Below are positions 51,866 through 62,391 of a DNA stretch of 64,000 nt, piece after piece. Position numbers and translations under genes: made by a program. The notes beneath the pieces were generated by a model. The model searched no databases. It was not told where the DNA came from and saw nothing but the letters and a program-made list of their open reading frames with translations. Numbering within the stretch: position 1 is the first letter of the stretch; every line of letters starts with the position of its first letter. The stretch is from JAPLDB01 sp038206355 (lineage in GTDB: Bacteria > Bacteroidota > Bacteroidia > AKYH767-A > 2013-40CM-41-45): contig JBBRAY010000005.1 in NCBI GenBank assembly GCA_038206355.1, forward strand, positions 62,001 to 126,000. The letters run 5' to 3'.

Positions 51866-52717
51866 ATGCCCATCGTTACACTAACCACAGACTGGGGAAA
51901 CAAGGATTATTATCTTGCTTCATTCAAAGGGATGCTGGCGACTCATTGTTCAAAAGCCAGCGTGATTGACATTTCAAATGACGTGGATCACTTTGATATT
52001 TTACAGGCTTCTTTCATATTGAAAAATTGTTTTGAAAAATTTCCTGAAGGAACGGTTCATTTTGTCGGAGTAAAGGGAAATGATATGCGCCATAAATCGA
52101 ATGGGTATCTTTTAATTTCCTGTAACAAACACTTTTTCATTGGTTATGACAACGGCATTTTCTCGCTTACCCTTGATGATGCAGAAAAAATAGTTTACCA
52201 GACCGGGATCAATCCTGCTTCTCCTCAGCATGAGATCAACGAAAGAATTGTAGAAATCGTTTGCTCTCTGACCAGTGGAATTCATCCGGAAAAATTTTGT
52301 TCACCGGTAGAGGAACTGATCAGTGTGATCAACTCCACTCCATCTTTTGACCAGGATTCAATTCGCGGATCAATTATATATATTGATTCTTTTCAGAATA
52401 TTGTTTCCAATATTACGCATGCTTTGTTTTATGAAATGGTTGGGTCGCGGAATTTTTCTATAATAGTCCGTAATCACATTTGTAAGTTCAAGAAAGTATT
52501 GACCCATTACACTGATGTTGAAAGTGGCGAGCCTGTTTGTCTGTTCAATGAAAAAGGTTTGCTTGAACTTGCACTTAATGGAGCGAATGCAGGCGGATTA
52601 CTCGGCGTCAAGGTTCTGGATAACATCCGTATTGAATTTCAGGATTCACTGCATTCACCAAACAAAACACATGTTTCACCAAGTAATGTGAATACCCTTA
52701 TTGAGAATAAGGCCTGA
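51866..52717 (+). CDS. SAM hydrolase (DUF62 family)
   Basis: A 283-aa member of the S-adenosylmethionine hydroxide adenosyltransferase family, which splits SAM to adenosine and methionine using water. Visible motifs are LTTDWGNKDYYLASFKGML at the start, IDISNDVDHFDILQASFIL, VHFVGVKGND, and YIDSFQNIVSNITHALF near residue 175. The related fluorinase and chlorinase need extra loops that I cannot see, so hydrolase is the safer call. It stands alone, divergent from phoH. Confidence 0.88.
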   Translation: MPIVTLTTDWGNKDYYLASFKGMLATHCSKASVIDISNDVDHFDILQASFILKNCFEKFPEGTVHFVGVKGNDMRHKSNGYLLISCNKHFFIGYDNGIFSLTLDDAEKIVYQTGINPASPQHEINERIVEIVCSLTSGIHPEKFCSPVEELISVINSTPSFDQDSIRGSIIYIDSFQNIVSNITHALFYEMVGSRNFSIIVRNHICKFKKVLTHYTDVESGEPVCLFNEKGLLELALNGANAGGLLGVKVLDNIRIEFQDSLHSPNKTHVSPSNVNTLIENKA

Positions 52718-52936
52718 AAATTTACACGCTGATATTTTTACGGAAAACTTTTGCGATAAGCATATTAATATGTATTATTGTGACCTGAAACATTGATTTA
52801 TTAGTTGTTTAATTTTTTTCTAGAGTGAACTGTTTTATGAATACTATATATTTCTGCACAAGAATGCAAAACTCATTGCTGCGGAACGACCTTGAAATTA
52901 ATACTGTACTATTATAATTAACTTAATCTATTTTCT

Positions 52937-55900
52937 ATGAAATCAAATTACAATTACTTCAATCGCCAGTCGCAATTTTTAAAACTATTTTTTATTGCAG
53001 CGTTGGCACTCATCTTAGGTACTCAAAGTACTTATGCCAGCCACGCAGCCGGTGGTAACCTTACTTACTGTCACGGAGTAGGTAACAACTACACAATTAA
53101 CTTTACCCTTTACAGAGATTGCGCCGGTATCGCAGCACCAACATCAATTACGGTGCAGATTTCATCTGTAACATGTGGTCAGAGTTATTCCCTGACATTG
53201 ACACCGGTTCAGGGAACAGGTCAGGAAATTACTCATCCTTGTACAGGTACTTTCAGTACATGCCAGGGTGGTTCAGAACCGGGTATTCAGAAATGGGAGT
53301 ATGCAGGAAATTTTGCATTCCCTGCCCAATGTACAGATTGGACAATAAGCACACAGGTTCAGGCCAGAAATACAGCCATCACTACTTTGCAGAATCCGGG
53401 TGGTACTTATCTTTATATTGATGCCAACCTGAACAATTCTACAGTGGACAATTGCTCACCTCAGTTTAGTGTTGACCCGATTGTTTTTGTTTGCATCGGT
53501 CAACCTTTTGTATATAACAATGGTGCAATTGACGCTGACGGAGATTCACTGGTTTATTCATTTATCATTCCGCGACATGCTGCAAACGTAGATGTAACCT
53601 ATGCTCCGGGTTATTCATTATTAAACCCAATCAGTTCTAACCCCGCAATTTCAATTGACCCTGTAAACGGTGATATTATTTTCAATGCAACTGCTCAGGA
53701 AATTGGTGTGATAGCTGTTCTTATACAGGAATACAGAAATGGCGTTCTCATCGGAACGGTTATGCGTGATATTCAAATCTATACTGTTCCATGTGTAAAT
53801 GCATTACCTACTCTTACAGGAATTAACGGAACATCTAATTTTTCAATGGTGGCATGTGCAGGAACAAATATCTGCTTTGATATCTTCTCTGCCGATTCTG
53901 ATGCCGTTCAGATTCTCACTGTAAACTGGAACAACGGTATCCCTGCTGCTTCATTTACTTTTGACAATACCAATCGCCCGACAAGTCATTTTTGCTGGGC
54001 AACTCAACCTTCAGATGCAAGGACGCAACCCTATACTTTCACTGTTACGGTGAGGGATAATAATTGCCCGAGTACCGGCGCACAGGTTTACTCCTACTCT
54101 ATCACATTGGGCTCACTCACAGCAGCCGTAAACAGTACGCAGCCAAGTTGTAACGGCGGACATAATGGTACGGCCACCTGTACGGTGACGGGTGGAAGTA
54201 GTCCATTCCAGTATTTATGGAATCCGGGTCAGTTGGTGGGTCAGACAATTTCCGGTCTTGGCGCAGGATCTTATAATGTATATGTAATTGACTCTAATGG
54301 ATGCCAGGCAATTCAGACTGTTGTAATTTCAGAGCCCACAGCCATGCAGACTTCCGTTTCAAATCTTGTTGATGCTAGTTGTGGAACACCGGGTGGTTTT
54401 AACATTAATACTTCCGGTGGTACTCCTGCTTACTCATATTATACCAATACTGTACCTCCTTCTACCGGAACATCAGTTTCAGCATCCGGTGGCAATTATA
54501 CCGTTACAGTACGTGACGCAAACAATTGCAGGACGCTCACACAAGTTACCATTGGAAGCAGCGGATCATTGGCTGCAACTGAATCCCATACTGACGTTTC
54601 ATGCAATGGTGCAGCAGATGGTACTGCAACCATTACACTTACAGGTGCTCAGGGAAATGAAGTGTTTATCTGGACTCCAAATGTGAGTACGACAAATTCT
54701 GCAAGCGGATTATCCGGCGGAAGTTATGTAGTTGATATTTCCAATGGTACATGTTCAACGCAGGTTGTTGTTAATATCAATGAGCCTACTGCTATTCTGG
54801 TAACTGAAACACATACTAATGTAGGATGTAATGGCGCTACCGATGGAAGCATTGATTTAAGTGCATCCGGCGGATCAGGAAACTATACTTATGTATGGAT
54901 TCCGAATGTGAGTTCAGGTGCGACAGCATCCGACTTGATTGGTGGTACCTATTGTATTGATGTTACTGATGACAATCAGTGTACTTCCAATATTTGTGTA
55001 ACATTAACTGAAGCTGATCCTATCGTTCTTACAACGTCATCCTCTCCTGCTTCATGTTTGTTGACCAATGGTTCAGCGACTGTCGTAGCGTCGGGCGGTG
55101 CAGGCGGATATTCATATTCATGGTCTAATTTTGAAACGACCGCTACCATCAGCAATATCGGAACAGGAACATATACTGTGGATGTAATGGATGCAAACGG
55201 ATGTATCGCTTCTGCAAGTGTAAATGTCAGTTCAACCGGCGTTTCGGTTACTGAAACACATACTGATGCTACTTGCGAAAATGGTGATGACGGATCTGCA
55301 GCTGTGGTTGCTTCCGGCGGACAGGCACCTTATACCTATTCATGGAGCCCTGTGGGTGGTACCGGATCTTCAGCATCAGGTTTATCTTCCGGAATTTATA
55401 CAGTGACTGTAACAGATTACCTGGGCTGCTCAGTAATTATCAGCATCAACATTGGCTTTGATCATGCTGCTCCTTCAATCGAATTGGGGGCTGATTCAAT
55501 TGCGTGTAATGGCACTACAGTAACTCTTGATGCCGGAGCCGGTATGGCTTCTTATTTATGGAGTGATAACAGCACCAATCAGACCCTTGATGTAACCACA
55601 TCAGGTGCTTATGGTGTAGTAATTACTGATGCTAATGGATGTCAGAATTCAGACCTGATCAACGTCACATTTATCCAGTGTAATGCACCACTTGTCGGTC
55701 ATGTTTCAGGTAATGAGTTCTCTGTTTATCCAAACCCTGCTCATAGTGTACTTAGTATATCAATCAGCAATGTGAAAAATGAAAATATAAAAGTTGAACT
55801 TACCGACATTCTTGGGAATAAGGTTTATTCTGCTGCTGAAAGATCAACAATCGGTTACAACTCTGATATTAACATTTCTTCATATCCTGCCGGAGTTTAT

Positions 55901-55957
55901 CTGTTGCGGGTTCAATATATGAATGAAGTAAAAACCATCAAGGTGGTAAAGAACTAA
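52937..55957 (+). CDS. T9SS-secreted SprB-repeat surface protein (paralog A)
   Basis: A secreted or surface protein of 1006 aa. Signal peptide ~1-34 (TQSTYA before Ser). The first ~400 residues form a conserved Bacteroidota module (ASHAAGGNLTY, YRDCAGI, SPQFSVDPIVFVC, DADGDSLVYSFI, GTVMRDIQIYTV). About six to seven SprB-type repeats follow at ~395-860 (TETHTDxxCNGAxDGT, GGSGNYTYVW, GTYTVDVMDANGC). An Ig-like module precedes the sorting domain (VYPNPAHSVL through GVYLLRVQY). SprB repeats occur in gliding and adhesion proteins. It is followed by a terminator, then by a close paralog. Confidence 0.9.
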   Translation: MKSNYNYFNRQSQFLKLFFIAALALILGTQSTYASHAAGGNLTYCHGVGNNYTINFTLYRDCAGIAAPTSITVQISSVTCGQSYSLTLTPVQGTGQEITHPCTGTFSTCQGGSEPGIQKWEYAGNFAFPAQCTDWTISTQVQARNTAITTLQNPGGTYLYIDANLNNSTVDNCSPQFSVDPIVFVCIGQPFVYNNGAIDADGDSLVYSFIIPRHAANVDVTYAPGYSLLNPISSNPAISIDPVNGDIIFNATAQEIGVIAVLIQEYRNGVLIGTVMRDIQIYTVPCVNALPTLTGINGTSNFSMVACAGTNICFDIFSADSDAVQILTVNWNNGIPAASFTFDNTNRPTSHFCWATQPSDARTQPYTFTVTVRDNNCPSTGAQVYSYSITLGSLTAAVNSTQPSCNGGHNGTATCTVTGGSSPFQYLWNPGQLVGQTISGLGAGSYNVYVIDSNGCQAIQTVVISEPTAMQTSVSNLVDASCGTPGGFNINTSGGTPAYSYYTNTVPPSTGTSVSASGGNYTVTVRDANNCRTLTQVTIGSSGSLAATESHTDVSCNGAADGTATITLTGAQGNEVFIWTPNVSTTNSASGLSGGSYVVDISNGTCSTQVVVNINEPTAILVTETHTNVGCNGATDGSIDLSASGGSGNYTYVWIPNVSSGATASDLIGGTYCIDVTDDNQCTSNICVTLTEADPIVLTTSSSPASCLLTNGSATVVASGGAGGYSYSWSNFETTATISNIGTGTYTVDVMDANGCIASASVNVSSTGVSVTETHTDATCENGDDGSAAVVASGGQAPYTYSWSPVGGTGSSASGLSSGIYTVTVTDYLGCSVIISINIGFDHAAPSIELGADSIACNGTTVTLDAGAGMASYLWSDNSTNQTLDVTTSGAYGVVITDANGCQNSDLINVTFIQCNAPLVGHVSGNEFSVYPNPAHSVLSISISNVKNENIKVELTDILGNKVYSAAERSTIGYNSDINISSYPAGVYLLRVQYMNEVKTIKVVKN

Positions 55958-56038
55958 TATTCTTATTTAGGTTATGAAAAAGGAGGTCCTGATTTCAGGA
56001 GGCCACTGAAAAAGTCCTTATAAGACTTAAATGTTAAT

Positions 56039-56078
56039 AAAAGGGAGTAGAAACGCAAGTTTATCTACTCCCTTTTTT
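56039..56078 (+). terminator. Rho-independent terminator after paralog A
   Basis: AAAAGGGAGTAGA and TCTACTCCCTTTT form a perfect 13-bp stem with a 12-base loop, then more T. It isolates the first SprB-repeat gene from the second. Confidence 0.85.
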
Positions 56079-56440
56079 GCATCTTGTATTAGATTAAAAA
56101 AGCCTTCGTACAACTCAATTTCAAGGTCATTTCAGTTGACTTTCTCACCCTGGATAATGAGTCCTTTCTGCCCTGGGAATTGGTTCCGGATTGACCCTGT
56201 ATTATACAATTTTTTTTTTCAAATATCACTTGATTCCTTCAGAACATTTTTCTAATATTGTGTCCTCAAAACGTGGATGATAACAATTGATTAATGTTTT
56301 GCAATGTGCTTGTATTTTTTCACCATGCGATTTCTTGAGTTCGCATAAGTTTCTTGCTATTTAATCCTATAAATAACTATATTGCTTTGTAATTTGTCCT
56401 TAAAGATTAACCTCTAATAAACTATCTTAACGTGTACATT
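56079..56440 (+). other. intergenic gap before paralog B
   Basis: About 360 AT-rich bases with no ORF or repeat that I can support. No full TAnnTTTG box is seen near the gene, although TTGCTTTG close to its 3' end is similar. A promoter for paralog B is expected here because of the terminator upstream. Confidence 0.4.
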
Positions 56441-59400
56441 ATGACAACTAACTACTTTCGATTAAGCCCAAAAGCTAATCTTTTCAAACTATTCTTCCTT
56501 GCCGCGTTCTCTCTCATTATGGGAGTCGAACGTTCTTCTGCCAGCCATGGTGCAGGTGGTAATCTTACCTACACACATTTGACAGGTAACCAATACCTTG
56601 TACACTTTACGTACTATCGTGACTGTTTCGGTATTTCCGCACCAACAAGTGTAGTCGTTTATATTCAATCAAACGCATGTGCAATCGGACAGCAGCAGTT
56701 CACAGCGCCTCAGATCGGAGCCGGAGTTGAGATTACATATCCTTGCGCAACGTCAAATACAACGTGCAGCAATGGTACTGCTCCCGGAATTCAGAGATAT
56801 GATTACGAAGTTACCATTGCGCTTCCGGGTCAATGCCCCGATTGGCGTATATGGGTTACTGATTGTTGCCGGAATCAGGCTATTACCACCCTCAATGGTG
56901 CTGCAGGACTTGGCATTTATATTGAAGCCAGATTAAACAATACTATTTCCGATAACAGCTCGCCACAATTTAATATTGATCCAATATTATTTGTTTGTAC
57001 CGGTGCTCAGTTTGCATTTAATAATGGTGCCGTTGACCAGGAAGGTGATTCACTTGTTTACTCTTTTATCGCGCCGAGAACAGATGCCAATACCAATTGC
57101 GCTTACAATCCCGGATATTCTGTTTTGAACCCGATTTCTTCAACTCCTTCGGTTAACATCAACCCGGTTACCGGTGACGTCTCCATGTTCCCTACCAATA
57201 TTGAAGTAGGCGTTATGGTTGTTCTTATTTACGAATACAGAAACGGAGAACTTATTGGAAGTGTGATGCGCGATATCCAGATTTATACTGTTGCATGTAC
57301 CAATACAGCCCCAACTGTTGGTGGTATTAATAATACAGGAACCTTCCAGACATCAGGATGTGCGGGTTCTACAATTTGTTTTGATATTCCATCCACTGAT
57401 CCTGATGCAGGAGATACTTTAACCATGACTTATAGCGGTGCAGGTATCCCGAATGCAACATGGAGCACTACTGGCGTTCAGTATCCAACAGGACATTTTT
57501 GCTGGACTACAACTGCAGCAGATGCACGTACAGCACCTTATACATTCTTTGTGACTATCCGTGATGACAATTGCCCTAGTAATGGAGTTCAGATTTTCTC
57601 TTTTAATATTGTTGTCGGCGGAGGTCTTACTGCTTCCATAACTGAAATACCGGTTTTTTGTAATGGCGGTAGCTCCGGCTCTGCTTTGGCTACAGTTACA
57701 GGCGGTGGAAACGGTCCATTTACTTATTTATGGTCTGATGGTCAAACCACACAGATGGCTACTAATTTAACTGCAGGTCCTTATACAGTATTGATCAGTG
57801 ATCCGAATGGTTGTCAGTCAACACATGCTGTTACTGTTACAGAACCTTCTGCGGTTACTACAAACATCACCAATATTATTGACCCAAGTTGCGGAACTCC
57901 GGGAAGCTTTGATATCGTTGCTTCAGGCGGAACTCCGGGATATACTTACTACACCAATACAGTTCCTCCATCACTTGGAAGCCATGTGAATGCAGGTACA
58001 GGCCCATATTTAATAACCGTCCTTGATGCGAATAACTGTCAGTCAACAGCGAACGTAACCCTAAACGGTGGCGGAACAATTCAGGCAACAGAAACCCATA
58101 CCGATGTAACCTGCAACGGTTCTAACGATGGTACGGCCACAGTTAACCTTACAGGTGGTAATGGAACTGAAATTTATACATGGACTCCAAACGTAAGTTC
58201 AAACGGAAATGCATCTGGATTGGGAGCAGGCACTTATACCGTGGATATTTCAAACGGATCTTGTTCTACCCAGGTTGTAATTGTGATTTCTGAATCCTCT
58301 GCAATTGCAGCCGCTGAAACACATACTGATGTTACCTGTAACAATGCTGCTGACGGAGATATTAATCTTTCTGTTTCAGGTGGATCAGGCGTATATAATT
58401 ATGCATGGACTCCAAATGTGAGCAGTGGCGCATCAGCATCAGGATTAAGTGGCGGTAATTACAGTATTGTAATTACAGATGACAACCAATGTTCAACCAC
58501 TATCTCTGTAACAATTGCTGAAGCATCAGCTATTGTATTGAGTACTTCATCTGCTCCTGCATCATGCTTACTCACTAACGGGTCAGCTACTGTTGTTGCC
58601 AACGGAGGTGCCGGCGGATATGCATATTCATGGTCAAACGGCGAAACTACTTCTACAATCAGTAATATCGGAACCGGAACTTATACAGTTGACGTAATGG
58701 ATGCAAATGGTTGTGTGGCCAATGCATCTGTAAACGTTTCTTCTACAGGAGTCAGCGCAATTGTATCAGCCCAGACAGATGCTACCTGCGAAGGCGGTGA
58801 TGATGGTTCTGCGTCAGTGTCAGCTTCAGGTGGACAAGCACCATATACATATTCATGGAGCCCTGTAGGAGGTACTGCTGCATCAGCAAACGGACTTGCT
58901 CCGGGAACTTATGTTGTTACTGTAACCGACTACCTCGGTTGTTCAGTAATCGTGAATGTTGTAATTGGTTTCGTTCATGCTGCACCTGTTGTTGATTTAG
59001 GAGCTGATTCAGTGGCTTGTATCGGAACAATAGTTACGCTTGACGCAGGTGCCGGTATGGCTTCTTACCTGTGGAGTGATAACAGTTCTAACCAGACACT
59101 GAATGTTGGAGCAGATGGTTCATATGGCGTCGTTGTTACAGATGCAAACGGTTGTCAGAACTCTGACTTGATTGATGTTACTTTTGTTGTATGTCCTTCC
59201 CCAATTGTGAATCATGGATCAGGAAATGTATTTAGTGTTTATCCTAATCCTGCACAGCGCAACATTACTGTGATTGTCAATCATATCAGGAATGAAAACG
59301 TACACGTTGAATTGATTGATATTCTTGGAAACAAGGTTTATTCTGCAACAGAAAAATCAGAAATCGGATACAGATCAAATATCAGCCTTGAAAATCTTCC

Positions 59401-59470
59401 GGTAGGAATCTATATGCTTAGAGTTCAATACATGAATGAAGTGAATACGGTGAAAGTCGTTAAGAACTAA
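56441..59470 (+). CDS. T9SS-secreted SprB-repeat surface protein (paralog B)
   Basis: A 1009-aa protein starting at the ATG at 56441; an in-frame GTG at 56432 is less likely. It matches paralog A along its whole length: signal peptide, N-terminal module (ASHGAGGNLTY, YRDCFGI, SPQFNIDPILFVC, QEGDSLVYSFI, GSVMRDIQIYTV), SprB-type repeats, the Ig-like GADSVACIGTIVTLDAGAG segment, and a sorting domain (VYPNPAQRNI through GIYMLRVQY). The C-terminal ~400 residues are especially alike. The pair looks like a tandem duplication with later divergence. It ends in a strong bidirectional terminator. Confidence 0.9.
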   Translation: MTTNYFRLSPKANLFKLFFLAAFSLIMGVERSSASHGAGGNLTYTHLTGNQYLVHFTYYRDCFGISAPTSVVVYIQSNACAIGQQQFTAPQIGAGVEITYPCATSNTTCSNGTAPGIQRYDYEVTIALPGQCPDWRIWVTDCCRNQAITTLNGAAGLGIYIEARLNNTISDNSSPQFNIDPILFVCTGAQFAFNNGAVDQEGDSLVYSFIAPRTDANTNCAYNPGYSVLNPISSTPSVNINPVTGDVSMFPTNIEVGVMVVLIYEYRNGELIGSVMRDIQIYTVACTNTAPTVGGINNTGTFQTSGCAGSTICFDIPSTDPDAGDTLTMTYSGAGIPNATWSTTGVQYPTGHFCWTTTAADARTAPYTFFVTIRDDNCPSNGVQIFSFNIVVGGGLTASITEIPVFCNGGSSGSALATVTGGGNGPFTYLWSDGQTTQMATNLTAGPYTVLISDPNGCQSTHAVTVTEPSAVTTNITNIIDPSCGTPGSFDIVASGGTPGYTYYTNTVPPSLGSHVNAGTGPYLITVLDANNCQSTANVTLNGGGTIQATETHTDVTCNGSNDGTATVNLTGGNGTEIYTWTPNVSSNGNASGLGAGTYTVDISNGSCSTQVVIVISESSAIAAAETHTDVTCNNAADGDINLSVSGGSGVYNYAWTPNVSSGASASGLSGGNYSIVITDDNQCSTTISVTIAEASAIVLSTSSAPASCLLTNGSATVVANGGAGGYAYSWSNGETTSTISNIGTGTYTVDVMDANGCVANASVNVSSTGVSAIVSAQTDATCEGGDDGSASVSASGGQAPYTYSWSPVGGTAASANGLAPGTYVVTVTDYLGCSVIVNVVIGFVHAAPVVDLGADSVACIGTIVTLDAGAGMASYLWSDNSSNQTLNVGADGSYGVVVTDANGCQNSDLIDVTFVVCPSPIVNHGSGNVFSVYPNPAQRNITVIVNHIRNENVHVELIDILGNKVYSATEKSEIGYRSNISLENLPVGIYMLRVQYMNEVNTVKVVKN

Positions 59471-59489
59471 TTTCATTTCATAGAAATAA

Positions 59490-59520
59490 GAAAAGGCTGC
59501 ATCGTTGATGCAGCCTTTTC
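59490..59520. terminator. bidirectional terminator between convergent genes
   Basis: GAAAAGGCTGCATC and GATGCAGCCTTTTC form a perfect 14-bp stem with a 3-base loop. U-rich sequence follows on both strands, serving paralog B and the minus-strand gene at 59540. Confidence 0.88.
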
Positions 59521-59539
59521 TATTGTGATGATTTTGATT

Positions 59540-60028
59540 TCAGGTATTGACAATGTCCTTATGCCAGCTGTTCTTTAAAGGTACTTCCCATGCGGCTTTC
59601 AACTCTGCCTTTGTAGATACCAGGTTGTTAAAAACAATAGAGTTGTTGTCAATCGCTCCATTTGAAAAGAGTTCCCCGAATACTTTTCCCGATACCACTT
59701 CTACCCTATCGCTTTGCTTGAAAGCAAACTTCATTCTATCCATAAAGGATGTTTGGTATTTTTTTTCAAGTGACTGGATGAAATGCACGGATTTATCAAT
59801 GGAGCATCCACTTGCACCGGCAACCTTTTCATCAATCATCAGAATAATAAATCTGTTGTAACGGATTTCAAATCCCGCCATTAAGGCATTGTCGTGGGCT
59901 GTCCATGTCTCAAGAAAATTTTGTGTTTCCTTGCCAATGGATTCTATTTCTGCACCGGTTAATTCACGGTTACTTTGATAAATCCATACTCTTGAATGAT
60001 CCGGAAGTTTCTCTGTAGCTGAATACAT
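59540..60028 (-). CDS. conserved Bacteroidota protein of unknown function
   Basis: A 162-aa soluble protein. I recall close relatives in many Bacteroidota, sometimes mislabelled as ABC transporter ATPase; no Walker motifs are present here. Recognisable conserved stretches are DHSRVWIYQSNRELT, GFEIRYNRFIILMIDEKVAG, ASGCSIDKSVHFIQ, and a late WEVPLKNSW. The ASGCSID segment with its Cys could be functional. It is convergent with paralog B and 35 bases upstream of the DUF1573 gene region. Function unknown. Confidence 0.8.
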   Translation of the reverse strand: MYSATEKLPDHSRVWIYQSNRELTGAEIESIGKETQNFLETWTAHDNALMAGFEIRYNRFIILMIDEKVAGASGCSIDKSVHFIQSLEKKYQTSFMDRMKFAFKQSDRVEVVSGKVFGELFSNGAIDNNSIVFNNLVSTKAELKAAWEVPLKNSWHKDIVNT

Positions 60029-60063
60029 TGTAAAAATATTTCTGCAAAGGTGCAGATAAAATG

Positions 60064-60849
60064 CTACTTCGCAATCTCACCTTTCATTTCCAGTATTACT
60101 TCAGGCTTTTCAGGATCATTTAAAAAGACATTCATTTTTCGTGAATCTTTTCCTTCCTTATTATATGAGTCGAACTCAATGGTAATGTATCCTGTTGCAC
60201 CCGGTGCAATGGTATCGGTAGTCGCACTGGTTTTAAGGCAGCCACAATTTGTTTTTGTTTTCCGGATATACAAATCACGTTTACCTTCATTTGTCACCGC
60301 AAAATTATGCGTGATCTTTTCTCCTTGTCTGATTCTTCCGTAATTATAACTGGTTTCCAGCCAACCGGCTTTTTGCACAACGCCTGAATCCTCAACTGTC
60401 ATCGGTGGAAAGTATTCAATGATACCGGCCGTTACACTGATAAATTTAACCGGCTGAACGGTATCATTCGTTATCAATTCAAAGCGGTCAAGTACAAAAC
60501 CATAGTCATTCTTTTTGGCTGCATCATAAGTCACAGAAATCCAGCTCTCGGCTTTTGGTGCCAGACCGGATGAACCCAATATAACGGTGAGGTTAGATGG
60601 AACCGAACCCAAAGAAATTGATAGGTCAGCCGAGCCATCATTGTAAAATTTCAATGTATCAGTGCGGGTTTCATTGTTTCTGATGCTTCCGAATTTAAGT
60701 ATCGTTGACGAGAATCGCATACTTCCCGTCTTCTTTGAAAACCGGTCATTCATCGTTGGCCCCGAATTAACAATTACTCCCTGAGAAAATACCATCGGGC
60801 TGATTGATGTCAGGAATAGAAGGATGGGAAAAGTTATTTTCATATTCAT
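60064..60849 (-). CDS. DUF1573 domain exported protein
   Basis: A 261-aa exported protein starting at the ATG at 60849; a TTG at 60864 is an alternative. The signal peptide is ~1-23 (ISPMVFSQ). It has two Ig-like domains of about 100 aa: ~35-130 (TLKFYNDGSADLSIS) and ~155-261. The second has the DUF1573 core (FAVTNEGKRDLYIRKTKTNC followed by GC, and GYITIEFDS). DUF1573 domains are common in Bacteroidota periplasmic proteins of unknown role. It is 30 bases from the mpl stop. Confidence 0.87.
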   Translation of the reverse strand: MNMKITFPILLFLTSISPMVFSQGVIVNSGPTMNDRFSKKTGSMRFSSTILKFGSIRNNETRTDTLKFYNDGSADLSISLGSVPSNLTVILGSSGLAPKAESWISVTYDAAKKNDYGFVLDRFELITNDTVQPVKFISVTAGIIEYFPPMTVEDSGVVQKAGWLETSYNYGRIRQGEKITHNFAVTNEGKRDLYIRKTKTNCGCLKTSATTDTIAPGATGYITIEFDSYNKEGKDSRKMNVFLNDPEKPEVILEMKGEIAK

Positions 60850-60879
60850 TTTCAGTGGATGCAAAATAGGTAATTCAGA

Positions 60880-62286
60880 TTATACTTCCATTTTGTTTTT
60901 ATCCATTAGCTCATTTGCAAATAATTCCAGATCAATGCCATCATAGTTTCCGGAGCTCATCATCAGTAAAACATCTTTTACATATTTTCTTTCCAGTAAA
61001 AAATCCTTCAGTTTTCGTGAATCCGTAAACACCTGCAAATCATCTCTGTCAAATGCGCCTATGACCTGTGCTTCAGAAACAGGTTTTAATTTTTTATGCG
61101 CAATTGTCTTGGGGTTAAAATACACAATGGCTTCGTCTGCCTTCTCCATTGTTCCATGATACTCTGCCAGGAAATTCTCCGACAAACTTGAGAATGTATG
61201 TAGTTCCATGCAAGCAATCAAATGTCTTTCCGGAAACTGATTTTTAGCTGCAGCAATCGATGCTTTCAGCTTTGACGGTGAATGCGCGAAATCTTTAAAG
61301 ATGGTGAGCGCCTTACTGCCACCCAGTTTTTCCATTCTTCTTGCCGCACCATTGAAAGTTTTAATTGAATAATAAAAAACATTTTCACTGATTCCCAATA
61401 GCGCGCATACTGCTTTTGCTCCTTCAAGGTTCATAAGGTTGTGATTTCCGAAGACCTGAATTGCAGTAGATGACTTTCCGTCCACCGGATTGTTGTGGGT
61501 GATATAAGTGGTTCCGTTCTCAATGAAATGTTCAGGAATAGTGTATGCGACTTTTTTGCAGTAGCTGGAAGTGTCGTCAATAACTTTTAAAACTTCATCG
61601 TCATTTGCACAATAGACGATTGTTCCGGAAGGCGGAATCTGATCCACATAAATCTGAAATTGCCTGACGTATTCTGCATAGGTCGGAAAAACGTTGACGT
61701 GGTCCCATGCAATACCGCTAAGCAACGCGATGTCGGCATGATAGAGATGAAATTTAGGCCTTCTGTCAATGGGTGATGAAAGATACTCATCACCTTCAAG
61801 TACAATCACAGGGGCCTTTTCAGTGAGTTTTACCATGGTGTCAAATCCTTCCAGCATTGCTCCCACCATGTAATCAAAATCAATATTGGCTTGCTTAAGT
61901 ACATGCAGGATCATGGCAGTAATTGTTGTTTTGCCGTGACTACCACCAATTACAACACGCGTTTTATGTTTCGAAAATTCATAGAGGTATTCCGGATAAG
62001 AAAATATTTTTAGGCCCAGTTCCTGTGCCCGAAGCAGTTCAGGATTGTCGGCACGTGCATGCATTCCAAGAATGATGGCATTCAGTTGTCGCGTAATTTT
62101 ATCAGGGAACCATCCGTTCTCCTTTGGAAGAAGTCCTGCATTTTTCAACCTCGTGCGGGAGGGTTCATTTATTTCATCATCAGATCCTGTAATAGTAAAT
62201 CCTTTGTGATGCAGTGCGAGCGCCAGGTTATGCATTGCAGCACCGCCGATCGCTATAAAGTGAATATTTGTTCCGTACTTTTCCAT
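60880..62286 (-). CDS. mpl: UDP-MurNAc:L-Ala-gamma-D-Glu-mDAP ligase
   Basis: A Mur-ligase family enzyme of 468 aa that reattaches recycled tripeptide to UDP-MurNAc in peptidoglycan recycling. The N-terminus (HFIAIGGAAMHNLALALHHK, TGSDDEINEPS) and ILGMHARADNPEL distinguish Mpl from MurC. The P-loop is GGSHGKTTITAMILHVL. FNGAARRMEKLGG and DFAHSPSKLKASI are in the later domains. It agrees with the DAP pathway implied by dapA. It is divergent from the MBL-fold gene. Confidence 0.93.
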   Translation of the reverse strand: MEKYGTNIHFIAIGGAAMHNLALALHHKGFTITGSDDEINEPSRTRLKNAGLLPKENGWFPDKITRQLNAIILGMHARADNPELLRAQELGLKIFSYPEYLYEFSKHKTRVVIGGSHGKTTITAMILHVLKQANIDFDYMVGAMLEGFDTMVKLTEKAPVIVLEGDEYLSSPIDRRPKFHLYHADIALLSGIAWDHVNVFPTYAEYVRQFQIYVDQIPPSGTIVYCANDDEVLKVIDDTSSYCKKVAYTIPEHFIENGTTYITHNNPVDGKSSTAIQVFGNHNLMNLEGAKAVCALLGISENVFYYSIKTFNGAARRMEKLGGSKALTIFKDFAHSPSKLKASIAAAKNQFPERHLIACMELHTFSSLSENFLAEYHGTMEKADEAIVYFNPKTIAHKKLKPVSEAQVIGAFDRDDLQVFTDSRKLKDFLLERKYVKDVLLMMSSGNYDGIDLELFANELMDKNKMEV

Positions 62287-62391
62287 GCTATTAATAAGTG
62301 CGAATTTAGTTCAGACAGAAAAGTATTTGTTCTTTACATTTATTTCTTTTCAACAGAGTATTGCTTTCTTTGCAGTAAATAAAAACAGGAG

